Source of the DNA: Pacificitalea sp040119125
GTDB taxonomy: Bacteria > Pseudomonadota > Alphaproteobacteria > Rhodobacterales > Rhodobacteraceae
Reading direction: 5' to 3'
DNA: 64,000 nt
Assembly: GCA_040119125.1 (NCBI GenBank)
Contig: JBEDTR010000016.1
Coordinates: forward strand, 186,001 to 250,000
The notes beneath the pieces were generated by a model, which was not told the DNA's origin, searched no databases, and worked only from the letters and a program-made list of their open reading frames with translations. Shown in pieces: positions 52,545-60,987 of this stretch. The translations under genes were made by a program, and so were the position numbers. Numbering within the stretch: position 1 is the stretch's first letter; the number at the start of each line of letters is the position of its first letter.

Positions 52545-53494
52545 CGTTTGTCGATTCCCTGAGCCTCGAAGAACTCGATGGCGGCGGGGTGATAGGGCAT
52601 GGGAACATCGGCATACATGTTTTCAGGAAGGAACCAGCTCAGACTGGCGACCATCTCTTCCATCTCTGCCTTGCCGCCCTGAAGCGCTGTCAGCAGGCCG
52701 GTCACGTCGGCGTCGGAGCGTGCTTCGTTCGTATAGACGAAATAGTCATATTGCAGGACGGTGGTGACACCCTCGATGTCCATTAGGTTCTCGGCCGGCT
52801 CCAGATCATAAAGGCTGCCTACGGGCAAAAGCTCCTTCACCGACGCGACGGTGGCGTCGCTGTCGTCTAGGTCAAGCGCGCGAAGCCCGCCCACCTGAAC
52901 CGACACATTGGCATCGCGCGGCGAACCGACAACGAAGATATACGCGTCAATGTCCCCGGCAATGAATGCATCCGCCATGGCGCTGAAATTCGCGACCGGA
53001 ACCTTGTCGACGTCATCATAATTCAAACCACCCGTGGCAAGCAGGGTGGAGATCAGCAACTCGCCGGTAACCGTCGTGCCAAAGCCCGCGGGCAGGCGCA
53101 TGCCCTTCAGGTCCGCGACCGACTGGATGTCGGAATCTGCGCGCACGCCGACGGTCATCCGCAAGGGCAGGAGCCGCGCGACAAGGCGCAGGTTTTCCTG
53201 GGGAAAGTTTTCAAACGTGCCGGTGCCCGATGTGGCCTCCAACAGCGCATAGGCGTTTTCCAGACCGAGCCCGATTTCGTCGGTGTCGACCATGGGTAAG
53301 GCTTGAGACGTCGACTGGAATGGCAATGGCCGAATGTCGAGTTCCGCAAGCTCCGCAGCGACCGTGCTGACCGCCAAACCCAGGTTATGGGTGGAGGAGC
53401 CCTGCCGTGCAGTTGCAATGCTGATTGGCTCCGCAACCGCAGCGGTGGATGTGGTCAAAACAACCACCGTCGCCAGAATTTTAGTGAGGGACAT
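52541..53494 (-). CDS. TAXI-family TRAP solute-binding protein
   Basis: 317 residues with a signal peptide ending near AAVAEP (about residue 22). The TAXI fold is recognisable from ISIATARQGSSTHNLG, VADLKGMRLPAGFG and DAFIAGDIDAYIFVVGSPRD. The ligand is unknown; TAXI proteins bind glutamate or other organic acids. It is first in the two-gene transport operon and divergent from the acyl ligase, with 100 bases between starts, so a shared regulatory region is likely. Confidence 0.92.
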   Translation of the reverse strand: MSLTKILATVVVLTTSTAAVAEPISIATARQGSSTHNLGLAVSTVAAELAELDIRPLPFQSTSQALPMVDTDEIGLGLENAYALLEATSGTGTFENFPQENLRLVARLLPLRMTVGVRADSDIQSVADLKGMRLPAGFGTTVTGELLISTLLATGGLNYDDVDKVPVANFSAMADAFIAGDIDAYIFVVGSPRDANVSVQVGGLRALDLDDSDATVASVKELLPVGSLYDLEPAENLMDIEGVTTVLQYDYFVYTNEARSDADVTGLLTALQGGKAEMEEMVASLSWFLPENMYADVPMPYHPAAIEFFEAQGIDKR

Positions 53495-53594
53495 GCGCCT
53501 ACCTTGCCTTGCTGTTCACATCCCTGTGACAGTAAGTAACCCCACGGAAGGTTGCAATGTGAATGCTCACGTCAGGTAAGGAGTTCGGACGCTA

Positions 53595-55040
53595 ATGATG
53601 ACCGTCGCCGACATTTTTCTCGCACATGCTAACCAACTACGCGACAAATGCGCGTTGGTGGCGGACGGTCGCAGCCTGACTTTCGGTGAGATTGGCGCAC
53701 AAGCGACCAGTACGGCGCGCGTGTTGCAGGACCTTGGCGTGACCGCGCATGACCGTGTGGGCATCACAACCCGTCGCGGCGCGGATTGCGTGATCGAATG
53801 CGTGGCGCTGTGGTTGATCGGGGCGACCGTCGTGCCGCTGGATTTCCGCATGCCCGCCGCCGAGATGGCCAAGCTGGTTCCCGAGTTCGACCTGACTATG
53901 GTTGTGACTGATCGCAGCATGGGTCTGTCGGGCCTGTCTGAATGCGTGCGGGACACCGCATGGCGCGCCAAGGTCGCCGCCGCGCCAAGCGTGCCGCCCG
54001 AAGCCCCGGCGGATCCGGGTCCGGCCATTATCTCACTCACATCCGGGACCACCGGACGGCCGATCGGGATCGCGCTGTCGCATGTGCAATATGTTTTGCG
54101 CACAAGCCAGTATGGCCGTGTCACCACTGGCCCCAAACCGATCTTCGCCTGCGCCGGGCTGATGTCCTTTTCGGCGGTTCGCAACCATGCGTTCGGCCAT
54201 CTTCTTGCTGGAAACACCGTGCGGCTCTATCCCCCGTTGATGGATGCCTCCGAATTCATCGAGCGGCTGCAGGCGGACGAGGTGACCAATACCTTTTCCG
54301 TCCCCACCATGGTCCGCAACATGCTTGCCGCCGCAGCGGGGGCCCGGGAGCCGGTTCTGCCCGGAATTCGCTGTCTTTATGCTGGCGGCGCGGACATGAG
54401 CACCGAAGACAAGCTCGCCGCGCAGAACCTGCTGACGCCCGGGTTCTTGTTGTGCTTTTCCAGTTCGATCACCGGCACCTGCTCGATCATTCAGGGCGAT
54501 GATCTGCTTGCCCGGCCCGATACGGACGGTCGTATCCTCAGCGGAGTGCGGGTGGAGATTGTCGATGAGCAAGACCGACCTCTGCCCGACGGGGAGACCG
54601 GCCTCATGCGGGTCCGATCTCCGGCGATGGCAACCGAGCTGATCGGCGGCAAAGGGCGGGAGCAGGGCGATAAGCTGAAAGGGGGCTGGGCCTATACCGG
54701 GGATCTGGCGGCTGTCTCCGACAACTTCCTGTCGATCCGCGGGCGGTCTGGCGATTTCATCATCCGCGGTGGGGCCAATGTCTATCCGAGTGAAATCGAG
54801 CACGCGATAATGACGCTTGACGGCGTGCGCGAATGCGCCGCTATCGGCTTCGCCTCGGAGCGCGAAGGGCAGGAGATCGCGGCCTTCGTTGCGGGCGAGG
54901 GGCTGGATGAAGACACGCTCTTGCGCCATTGCCGCGCGACACTCTCCCCGGATAAGCGTCCGCGCCGGTTCCTGTTTGTCGATGCCTTGCCTCGAAACGC
55001 CAATGGCAAGGTGCTGCGCAAGGAGCTTGTCGTTCAATGA
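53595..55040 (+). CDS. AMP-forming acyl ligase (class I adenylate-forming enzyme)
   Basis: Activates a carboxylic acid as acyl-AMP. The 481 residues hold the usual cores: SLTSGTTGRPIG (A3), YAGGAD around A5, WAYTGDLA (A7), SIRGRSGDFIIRGGANVYPS (A8) and the catalytic Lys in NANGKVLRKEL (A10). The specificity region looks more like fatty- or aryl-acid ligases than amino-acid A domains. It overlaps the carrier-thioesterase gene by ATGA, so the acyl group is probably passed to that carrier rather than to CoA. The ribosome site AAGGAG is 11 bases from the ATG. Confidence 0.88.
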   Translation: MMTVADIFLAHANQLRDKCALVADGRSLTFGEIGAQATSTARVLQDLGVTAHDRVGITTRRGADCVIECVALWLIGATVVPLDFRMPAAEMAKLVPEFDLTMVVTDRSMGLSGLSECVRDTAWRAKVAAAPSVPPEAPADPGPAIISLTSGTTGRPIGIALSHVQYVLRTSQYGRVTTGPKPIFACAGLMSFSAVRNHAFGHLLAGNTVRLYPPLMDASEFIERLQADEVTNTFSVPTMVRNMLAAAAGAREPVLPGIRCLYAGGADMSTEDKLAAQNLLTPGFLLCFSSSITGTCSIIQGDDLLARPDTDGRILSGVRVEIVDEQDRPLPDGETGLMRVRSPAMATELIGGKGREQGDKLKGGWAYTGDLAAVSDNFLSIRGRSGDFIIRGGANVYPSEIEHAIMTLDGVRECAAIGFASEREGQEIAAFVAGEGLDEDTLLRHCRATLSPDKRPRRFLFVDALPRNANGKVLRKELVVQ

Positions 55041-56155
55041 CCATGTCTCATCAGGCCAGTCCCGCGACCGCACAGCCGCCGCATGGCGCGGTCCAAGCCG
55101 CGTTCGCTGAGGTCTTCAGCACTGAAACCGTCGGCGCAGAGGATGATTTCTTCGATCTGGGCGGGGATTCCCTGCTTGCGGAGGAGCTTGCGACGCGGCT
55201 GTCGGCCATCGCAGGGCGCGACATTCGCATCTCGTCCATCTTCGACTACCCGACGCCTGCCACGATGGCCGCTTTTATCGGGGGCGATGTAGCGCCGCTG
55301 CAGGCCGCGCCTGAGGCGCGCCCGCCGATTTTTCTGGTGCATGGCTCCTCCGGCTACACGATGCCGCGTCCGCGATTTTTCGAAGGTTTGGCCCCCGATC
55401 AGAAAGTAGAGCTGTTCCAGCTTCCCGGCTTCAATGGCGACGGGCCGATCCCCGACAATGTGCCCGATATCGCCGCTGCTTATATCGATCAGATTGACCG
55501 CGACTGGCCGACCGGGCGTGTGCATCTGGGCGCGTTTTGCAACGGATCGGTGATTGCGGTGGAAATGGCGCGCCAAATGGCGGAGCGGGGGCGTCCCGCT
55601 GATCATCTGGTTCTGCTTGATCCGGGCATGCCGCGCCTTATCAAACGGTTTTTCAAAGGGAAATCTCCGCGCCTGCGGTCCCGCATCCATTATTGGTTTC
55701 CAACGGGACGCTTCACCGGCGGACGGAGCCTTGAGGATCTACGCGACCCGAAGCTGCGCAAATATCGTTCCCGTCTGGTCGATATCGAATATGGCGCGCG
55801 CAAGCTCGCCGCGCGGTTTTTCAATCACAAGGCCGAGGACTTCCGTCCCGGACGCAATCCGCGTGCCAAGGCGCGTCTGAACATCGCGTGGGGCCATTTC
55901 TGGCCTGCGCGGCTGGAGGGCGTGGTGGATGTAATCTGCTCCGAGGAGCGTAAGCCGATCCATGAGGATGAGAGCAGCTTCTGGCGCAAGATCCTGCCGG
56001 GCATGCGCATCTGGACAGTGGTGGAAAGCCATTCCGATGTAACCGGCGCGGAAAGTCCGATCACCGCCATCCGCATGCAGGAACTGTTCGACCTCAGCGA
56101 AGGACGGCAGCCGGGTGGCGCGGTCGCTGAAGCCACCGCACGCGCCACGGCTTGA
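55037..56155 (+). CDS. carrier protein-thioesterase fusion with Cys in the nucleophile position
   Basis: 372 residues. The N-terminal about 85 are a phosphopantetheine carrier domain with Ser45 in DDFFDLGGDSLLAEEL. An alpha/beta-hydrolase thioesterase follows from about 94 (PIFLVHGSSGYTMPRP). The elbow reads LGAFCNGSVIAVEMA, so Cys168 stands where NRPS/PKS thioesterases normally have Ser. Asp195 (LLDPGMPR) and His332 (ESHSDVTG) fit the rest of the triad. No condensation or ketosynthase domain is present. With the overlapping ligase it forms a two-protein load, carry and release system of unknown product. Confidence 0.87.
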   Translation: MTMSHQASPATAQPPHGAVQAAFAEVFSTETVGAEDDFFDLGGDSLLAEELATRLSAIAGRDIRISSIFDYPTPATMAAFIGGDVAPLQAAPEARPPIFLVHGSSGYTMPRPRFFEGLAPDQKVELFQLPGFNGDGPIPDNVPDIAAAYIDQIDRDWPTGRVHLGAFCNGSVIAVEMARQMAERGRPADHLVLLDPGMPRLIKRFFKGKSPRLRSRIHYWFPTGRFTGGRSLEDLRDPKLRKYRSRLVDIEYGARKLAARFFNHKAEDFRPGRNPRAKARLNIAWGHFWPARLEGVVDVICSEERKPIHEDESSFWRKILPGMRIWTVVESHSDVTGAESPITAIRMQELFDLSEGRQPGGAVAEATARATA

Positions 56156-56159
56156 ACGC

Positions 56160-56221
56160 CGCCGCCCTCTGAGCGCAGCCCACGCGGTTCAATCGCGGGC
56201 AGGGCGTGTCAGAGGGCGGCG
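56160..56221. repeat. long inverted repeat between convergent genes
   Basis: CGCCGCCCTCTGA (56160-56172) is perfectly complementary to TCAGAGGGCGGCG (56209-56221) with 36 bases between. There is no T-run on either side. It sits exactly between the convergent stops of the carrier-thioesterase and the oxidoreductase and may stabilise or end both transcripts. Confidence 0.75.
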
Positions 56222-56231
56222 CCGAGGAGCG

Positions 56232-57209
56232 TTACGGACGCAACAGGATCTTGCCCTGACGACCGGGGGTGAGCGATGCCTTCACCGCATCTTCGATCTG
56301 GTCGAGCGGATAGATTCCGCCTGCCGGAAGATGCAGCGCGCCCTTGGCGGCGAGGGTGACCAGCTCTGTAATCAGCCGGGTTTTTTCAGCCGCAGGCATT
56401 TCGCTGATAATGCGCGATCCCCAGAAGCCTCTCACCGTCAGGTGATTGGTGATCATGGCGCTGGCGCGCAGTTGCAGCGGCTCGCCCGTCGCAGTGCCGA
56501 ACACCACAAGTTCACCATTAACGCCCAGCAGATCCGCAAGGTCCGCCACGATCGGGCCACCGACCGAGTCAATCGCCGCGCGGGCACCATCAGGGCCAAG
56601 CAGCGCACGGGCGCGATCCTGCCAATCGGCGCTGGCGGTCGAGAGGACATGATCCATGCCGCGCGCTTCCAGCTCCGTCACCGCTTCATCGCGGCGCACG
56701 AGGTTCAACGTCTTGATGCCACGGCTCTTCGCGAGGTCATGGAACAGGTGACCCACCGCGCCGTTGGCGGCGGTCTGGATCACCCAATCACCCTCGGACA
56801 CGTTGAGAAACTCAAGAAGAGCCAATGCGCTGAACGGCATGGCAATCAATTGCGCGCCGGCCTCGTCCGGGATCACATCGGGGAGCGGCAACAGGGTGGC
56901 GGCATCGGCGAGGCACGTCTCAGCCCATGCGCCACGAACGCCCGCCTGCACGATCCGGGTTCCGACCAGCGCAGGATCGACCCCGTCGCCGACTGCCTCA
57001 ACCTGCCCAAGCGCCTCGCTTCCGGCGATGGCAGGCAGTTCGGGTTTGTAGCCATACGTGCCGCGCACGGTCCAAAGGTCATGGTTATGGATCGGCGAAA
57101 GCGACATGCGCACGCGCACTTGCCCCGGGCCGGGTTCGGGCGTGTCGACGGTTTCGGCCTGCAACACCTGCGCAGGATCGCCAAAGCTGGAATGGGTGAC
57201 GGCTTTCAT
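56232..57209 (-). CDS. zinc-less quinone oxidoreductase / MDR-family NADPH enzyme
   Basis: 325 residues of the medium-chain dehydrogenase superfamily. The GroES-like N-terminus contains IAGSEALGQVEAVGDGVDP but none of the zinc cysteines, which points to the quinone oxidoreductase or enoyl-reductase branch. The cofactor fold has VIQTAANGAVGHLFHDLAKS. It is coupled by ATGA to the TetR gene that precedes it, which suggests induction by an electrophile or quinone. The physiological substrate is unknown. Confidence 0.88.
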   Translation of the reverse strand: MKAVTHSSFGDPAQVLQAETVDTPEPGPGQVRVRMSLSPIHNHDLWTVRGTYGYKPELPAIAGSEALGQVEAVGDGVDPALVGTRIVQAGVRGAWAETCLADAATLLPLPDVIPDEAGAQLIAMPFSALALLEFLNVSEGDWVIQTAANGAVGHLFHDLAKSRGIKTLNLVRRDEAVTELEARGMDHVLSTASADWQDRARALLGPDGARAAIDSVGGPIVADLADLLGVNGELVVFGTATGEPLQLRASAMITNHLTVRGFWGSRIISEMPAAEKTRLITELVTLAAKGALHLPAGGIYPLDQIEDAVKASLTPGRQGKILLRP

Positions 57210-57829
57210 GAGTTTAGTCCTTGTGCTTGCGGCAGACGGAGAAACCGCCTGCGCGTATCAATTAAAGCCTGTTCCAGCGGTGCTGGATCACGGGCTAATT
57301 TTGCGAGAATCGCCGCGCCCAGCCATTGCGCATAGAGCAGCCGGGCGGCTGCGGAACTATCCGTCTGCGGGCAGAGCGAGCCATCGACTGCGCCATCCTC
57401 CAGCAACGTGGCCAGCCGGGCGCAAAGCTGATTGATCCCATCGTCGAGGATGCAGCGCATCGCCTCCGACAAATCAGCAATCTCAGCGGCGAGTTTCACC
57501 ACCAGGCAGCGCTGCGCCATCGACCCGGCTTCGCCCCCCAACGCGCGGGAGAAGAACGCATCCAGCCGATCTCCGGCGGTGCCGGGCGCGGCGACGATGC
57601 GGTCAAATCCGTCGAGATATTCCGCGACATAGTCGGCCAGCATAGCTGCGCCGAAGGCGTCCTTTGAGGCGAAATAGTAGTAAAACGAACCTTTTGGCAC
57701 CTGTGCCGACGTCAGGATGTCTTTCAGGCCCACGCCTGAAAAACCCCGCGCCAATACCAGTTCCCGCCCGGTTGAGAGGATAAGAGCGCGGGTTTGTTCG
57801 GCCTTCGTCAGGGATGTGTTCTCGATCAT
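57206..57829 (-). CDS. TetR-family repressor
   Basis: 207 residues. The N-terminal helix-turn-helix is typical: GRELVLARGFSGVGLKDIL, then QVPKGSFYYYFASKDAFGAAML. The C-terminal ligand domain carries the AQWLGAAILAKL stretch of the TetR_C_6 type. It precedes and overlaps the oxidoreductase gene; a palindrome lies 21 bases upstream of its start, so it should regulate this pair. Confidence 0.92.
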   Translation of the reverse strand: MIENTSLTKAEQTRALILSTGRELVLARGFSGVGLKDILTSAQVPKGSFYYYFASKDAFGAAMLADYVAEYLDGFDRIVAAPGTAGDRLDAFFSRALGGEAGSMAQRCLVVKLAAEIADLSEAMRCILDDGINQLCARLATLLEDGAVDGSLCPQTDSSAAARLLYAQWLGAAILAKLARDPAPLEQALIDTRRRFLRLPQAQGLNS

Positions 57830-57849
57830 TCCTGCGTCCTAGTCACAAA

Positions 57850-57864
57850 TAGACCGGTCGTCTA
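57850..57864 (-). promoter_or_regulatory. probable TetR operator
   Basis: TAGACCGGTCGTCTA, an inverted repeat TAGAC-N5-GTCTA with an inner GACCGGTC palindrome, 21 bases upstream of the repressor start. Sites of this shape are known for TetR-family regulators of electrophile-response oxidoreductases such as NemR, to my recollection. Confidence 0.7.
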
Positions 57865-57953
57865 GTCACGAGACCGCGAGCGATTGCTCCAGAAGATCTG
57901 GGTCCGGGATGGCGTGGGAACAGCCGAATGCGCGATGCATCGAAAGGAGGGTG

Positions 57954-58029
57954 TGGTGCCGGTCGAGGGACTCGAACCCCCGACCCCCTGATTACAAATC
58001 AGACGCTCTACCAGCTGAGCTAGACCGGC
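57954..58029 (-). tRNA. tRNA-Thr (anticodon TGT)
   Basis: A 76-base cloverleaf with encoded CCA. The acceptor stem GCCGGTC pairs with GACCGGC, the D arm is GCTC/GAGC, the anticodon stem TCTGA/TCAGG with loop TTTGTAA, and the T arm has loop TTCGAGT. It stands alone on the minus strand between the TetR gene and the FbpB-type gene; no integrase or att-like repeat flanks it. Confidence 0.96.
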
Positions 58030-58067
58030 ACGGGGCATCGTTTAGCGGCAGGCGGCGGCGCTTGCAA

Positions 58068-59741
58068 CTAGCGATGCGTCCGCGCCAGCAATACGACGGC
58101 AGCAAGCCCCACGGCGGACACCATCAGCGCCGCCGGCGCGGCATCGGTCAGGTTCTCTAGCGACGCTTTTTCATAGGTGCGCGTGGCGAGTGTGTCGAAG
58201 CCGAAGGGCCGCAGGATCAACGTCGCGGGCAGTTCTTTGACGCAATCGACGAAGACCAGCAGCAGCGCGGTCCCCACCGAGCCGCGGATCAATGGCAGGT
58301 AGACGGATGACAAAACGCCGCGTCGGGTCCGGCCCAGCGACCGCGCCGCCATTGGCAGCGACGGAGACACCCGACCCATCGCGCCATCTGCCGCACCCTG
58401 TGCAATGGCAAAGAATCGCACGCCCCATGCATAGACCACCGCGAATGCGGAGCCGGTGAGGATCAGGCCGGGATCGGTGCCCGTCAGCGCCAGAATGCCA
58501 TCGGCCAGCTTGTGATCCGCGGCGGCGAGCGGGATTAGAACCCCCACAGCCAGCACCGCACCGGGGGCCGCATAGCCGATGGTCGTGATCGGCAGCAGCA
58601 GCCGGGGCACGCGCCGACCCGACAGGCGCACCCCGTAGACCATGAAGAGCGCCGCCGCGACGGTGACAAAGGCCGCGATGCCTCCGGTAAGAACGGTGTT
58701 GAACGCCGCGCGGAACAGGCCCGGGTCGGCCCAGCCTTCGGAACTGCTGGCCGCATGGGAGGCGATGACCCCGATCGGCAGGACAAAGCCCATGACAAAA
58801 GGCAGCAGGCACAGCCCGGCGGCCAGCCAGCCGCGCGCGCCAAATAGCGGCTCCGGCGTGACGGGCCGCGTCTGACGGGCAACCCGGTGGAACCGCAGGC
58901 CACGCCGCCCGGCACGTTCCAATAGCGCCAGCAGCAAAACCAAGCCGAGGATGACCAGTGCGATCTGCGCGGCGCCGCCGGCATTGAACTGCTCCAGCCA
59001 TACGGTGAATATGCCGGTGGTCAGGGTTTGCACCGCAAAATAATTGACGGTGCCGAAATCGTTCACGGTCTCCATCATCGCCACCGCCATGCCTGCCGCG
59101 ACGGCCGGTCGGGCCAGCGGCAGGCCGACGCGAAAGAATCGTCGCCACGGTCCCGCACCCAGCGCGCGTGCGACCTCATAGGTGCCGCCCGATTGCTCGC
59201 GGAATGCAGCGCGCGCCAGCAGGTAAACATAAGGATAAAGCGCCGCGGCCAGCACCACGATCGCAGCGCCCAGCGAGCGCACCTCGGGAAAGGCGTAGTC
59301 CCGCGCCGATTGCCAGCCGAACAGCGCCCTGAGCGCACGCTGCACCGGTCCGGCATATTCCAGAAAATCGACCAGCGCATAGGCCCCGACATAGGCCGGG
59401 ATCGCCAAGGGCAGGAACAGCGCCCACTGGATCCAGCGCCGCCCCGGGAAGCGATACATCGTGACCAGCCACGCAGCCCCTGTGCCGACCGCACCGGCCA
59501 GCACGCCGACCGATAGCATCAAGATCACCGTGGTGCGGAAATAGCGCGGCAATGTGGTGGCGAGCAAATGCGGCCAGATGTTTTCAGTCGGGAAAAACCC
59601 CATCCAGACCACGGCAAGGATCGGCACCAGCACCAGCGCGGCGATCAGGCCCGCGCCCAGCGACCACGGGTCGGGCCGCAGCCGGCGCAGGGCGAACCGC
59701 GCAGGCGCATCGGCAGAGGAGGGGGCGGGAGTTTCGGTCAT
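58068..59741 (-). CDS. FbpB-type iron(III) ABC transporter permease
   Basis: 557 residues from ATG 59741. Two permease halves of about six helices each, each with a coupling loop: EVARALGAGPWRRFFRVGLP and MAARSLGRTRRGVLSSVYLP. This double layout is the FbpB/SfuB form used for ferric iron and thiamine. Neither the binding protein nor the ATPase gene is next to it, so the permease must work with proteins coded elsewhere. Starts further upstream (59840) would add a basic, non-hydrophobic extension and are unlikely. Confidence 0.9.
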   Translation of the reverse strand: MTETPAPSSADAPARFALRRLRPDPWSLGAGLIAALVLVPILAVVWMGFFPTENIWPHLLATTLPRYFRTTVILMLSVGVLAGAVGTGAAWLVTMYRFPGRRWIQWALFLPLAIPAYVGAYALVDFLEYAGPVQRALRALFGWQSARDYAFPEVRSLGAAIVVLAAALYPYVYLLARAAFREQSGGTYEVARALGAGPWRRFFRVGLPLARPAVAAGMAVAMMETVNDFGTVNYFAVQTLTTGIFTVWLEQFNAGGAAQIALVILGLVLLLALLERAGRRGLRFHRVARQTRPVTPEPLFGARGWLAAGLCLLPFVMGFVLPIGVIASHAASSSEGWADPGLFRAAFNTVLTGGIAAFVTVAAALFMVYGVRLSGRRVPRLLLPITTIGYAAPGAVLAVGVLIPLAAADHKLADGILALTGTDPGLILTGSAFAVVYAWGVRFFAIAQGAADGAMGRVSPSLPMAARSLGRTRRGVLSSVYLPLIRGSVGTALLLVFVDCVKELPATLILRPFGFDTLATRTYEKASLENLTDAAPAALMVSAVGLAAVVLLARTHR

Positions 59742-59869
59742 GGCTGCCGGGTAAGCCAAGTTTGCCCATCTGTCCAGAAATCGCCTTGAGATCGGCGCAT
59801 TGCTCTGCGCAAGTGGCACCACCATCAGAGATCCACCCAATCGGAAGGCCCGGCCCGGGACAGCACCTC

Positions 59870-60745
59870 ATGGAAATCGTCTATCATCTCGGGGTGCATT
59901 GCACCGATGAAGACGCGCTTCTGCGCAGCCTGCGTCGCAATACAGCGTCCCTGGCCAGCGAGGGCGTGGTCGTGCCCGATCCCGCAAGGTTCCGCCCCGT
60001 CCTGCGCGAAGCGCTGATCAATTTGCGGGGCAGTCCCGCCTCTGCCGAAATGCAGGCGACGATGCTCGACGCGGTGACTGATGAGGATGGCACCGAGCGG
60101 GTGATCTTTTCGAATGAGAACTTCTTTTGTGCACCGGCACGGGCGATCACCGGCGGGCGGCTCTACCCGATGGCGGGCGCGCGCGCGGGCTGGCTGCGCA
60201 ATCTGTTTCCGGATGCGGAGATCGAATTCTTCATCTCGCTGCGCAATCCCGCGACCTTGCTGCCGGCTCTGTCGGAACGGGTCAATGACGCGGATTTCAA
60301 CGCGTGGCTGAAGGCCGGGAACTATGACGATTTGCGGTGGTCGGACGTCATCAACGCCCTGCGCGAAGGCGCGCCCAATGCGCGGCTGACGGTCTGGTGC
60401 AACGAGGATGCACCGATGATCTGGCCCGAATTGGTCGACCGGCTCGCGCTTATCGAAGATGGCGCCGCGCTCAAGGGCCGGTTCGATATATTGTCAGGTC
60501 TGATGAAGCCGGGCGGCGTCGAGCGGCTTGAGGCATACCTCGCCAGTCATCCTGTGCGCAACACGGCGCAGCGGACGCGGATCATCTCGGCGTTTCTTGA
60601 TAAATTCGTGCGCCCCGGCGCGGTCGATATGGAAATCGAGCTGAAGGGCTGGGACGAAGAGCTCGTCGCGCGTCTGACCGACGCCTATGAGCGCGACGTC
60701 GATCTGATCCGCAATATGGACAACATCACCTTCATCGCGCCGTAG
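59870..60745 (+). CDS. conserved hypothetical protein, possibly P-loop-derived
   Basis: 291 residues from ATG 59870. The N-terminus IVYHLGVHCTDEDALLRSLR has the shape of a sulfotransferase phosphate-binding strand (HxGxHKTGTT), but the Lys-Thr residues needed for PAPS are missing. Later segments EIEFFISLRNPATLLPALSE and LTVWCNEDAPMIWPELVD also resemble sulfotransferase-like folds. It may be a degenerate or repurposed member, or simply unrelated. It is divergent from the FbpB-type permease with 128 bases between starts. Confidence 0.8.
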   Translation: MEIVYHLGVHCTDEDALLRSLRRNTASLASEGVVVPDPARFRPVLREALINLRGSPASAEMQATMLDAVTDEDGTERVIFSNENFFCAPARAITGGRLYPMAGARAGWLRNLFPDAEIEFFISLRNPATLLPALSERVNDADFNAWLKAGNYDDLRWSDVINALREGAPNARLTVWCNEDAPMIWPELVDRLALIEDGAALKGRFDILSGLMKPGGVERLEAYLASHPVRNTAQRTRIISAFLDKFVRPGAVDMEIELKGWDEELVARLTDAYERDVDLIRNMDNITFIAP

Positions 60746-60769
60746 GCACGGTGATTAGGTGGGACGGCC

Positions 60770-60934
60770 CTAAAGAAGCCGTTCCAGAATGATCGTTGCA
60801 AATAGCGCCAGAAGGGCAAAAGCGATTGCATGACCGGCGGCATATTGCGCCATGTCCATGCCGCGGCCCCCGCGGGTCTTGGCCCGCCATGCGCCCAAAG
60901 CCACCCCGAACAGCGTAGCGAAAATAACGATCAT
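60770..60934 (-). CDS. small two-helix membrane protein, 54 residues
   Basis: ATG 60934 with AAAGAGG about 6 bases upstream opens 54 codons. One hydrophobic stretch at the N-terminus (IVIFATLFGVALGAW), a polar hinge RAKTRGGRGMDMAQYAAGH, and a second helix (AIAFALLALFATIILERLL). The pattern looks like a conserved roseobacter small membrane protein, from memory. It lies between the convergent hypothetical gene and the DUF2927 gene, on the same strand as the latter, 53 bases downstream of it. No function known. Confidence 0.7.
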   Translation of the reverse strand: MIVIFATLFGVALGAWRAKTRGGRGMDMAQYAAGHAIAFALLALFATIILERLL

Positions 60935-60987
60935 GGGGGCCTCTTTGCGTTCGTTCGATCAGCCGCGAGCAGGCGAAACGCCGAAGA

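Noticed and set aside
57954..58029. tRNA-Thr as an integration site
   Set aside because: No integrase, direct repeat of the tRNA end or change in base composition nearby.
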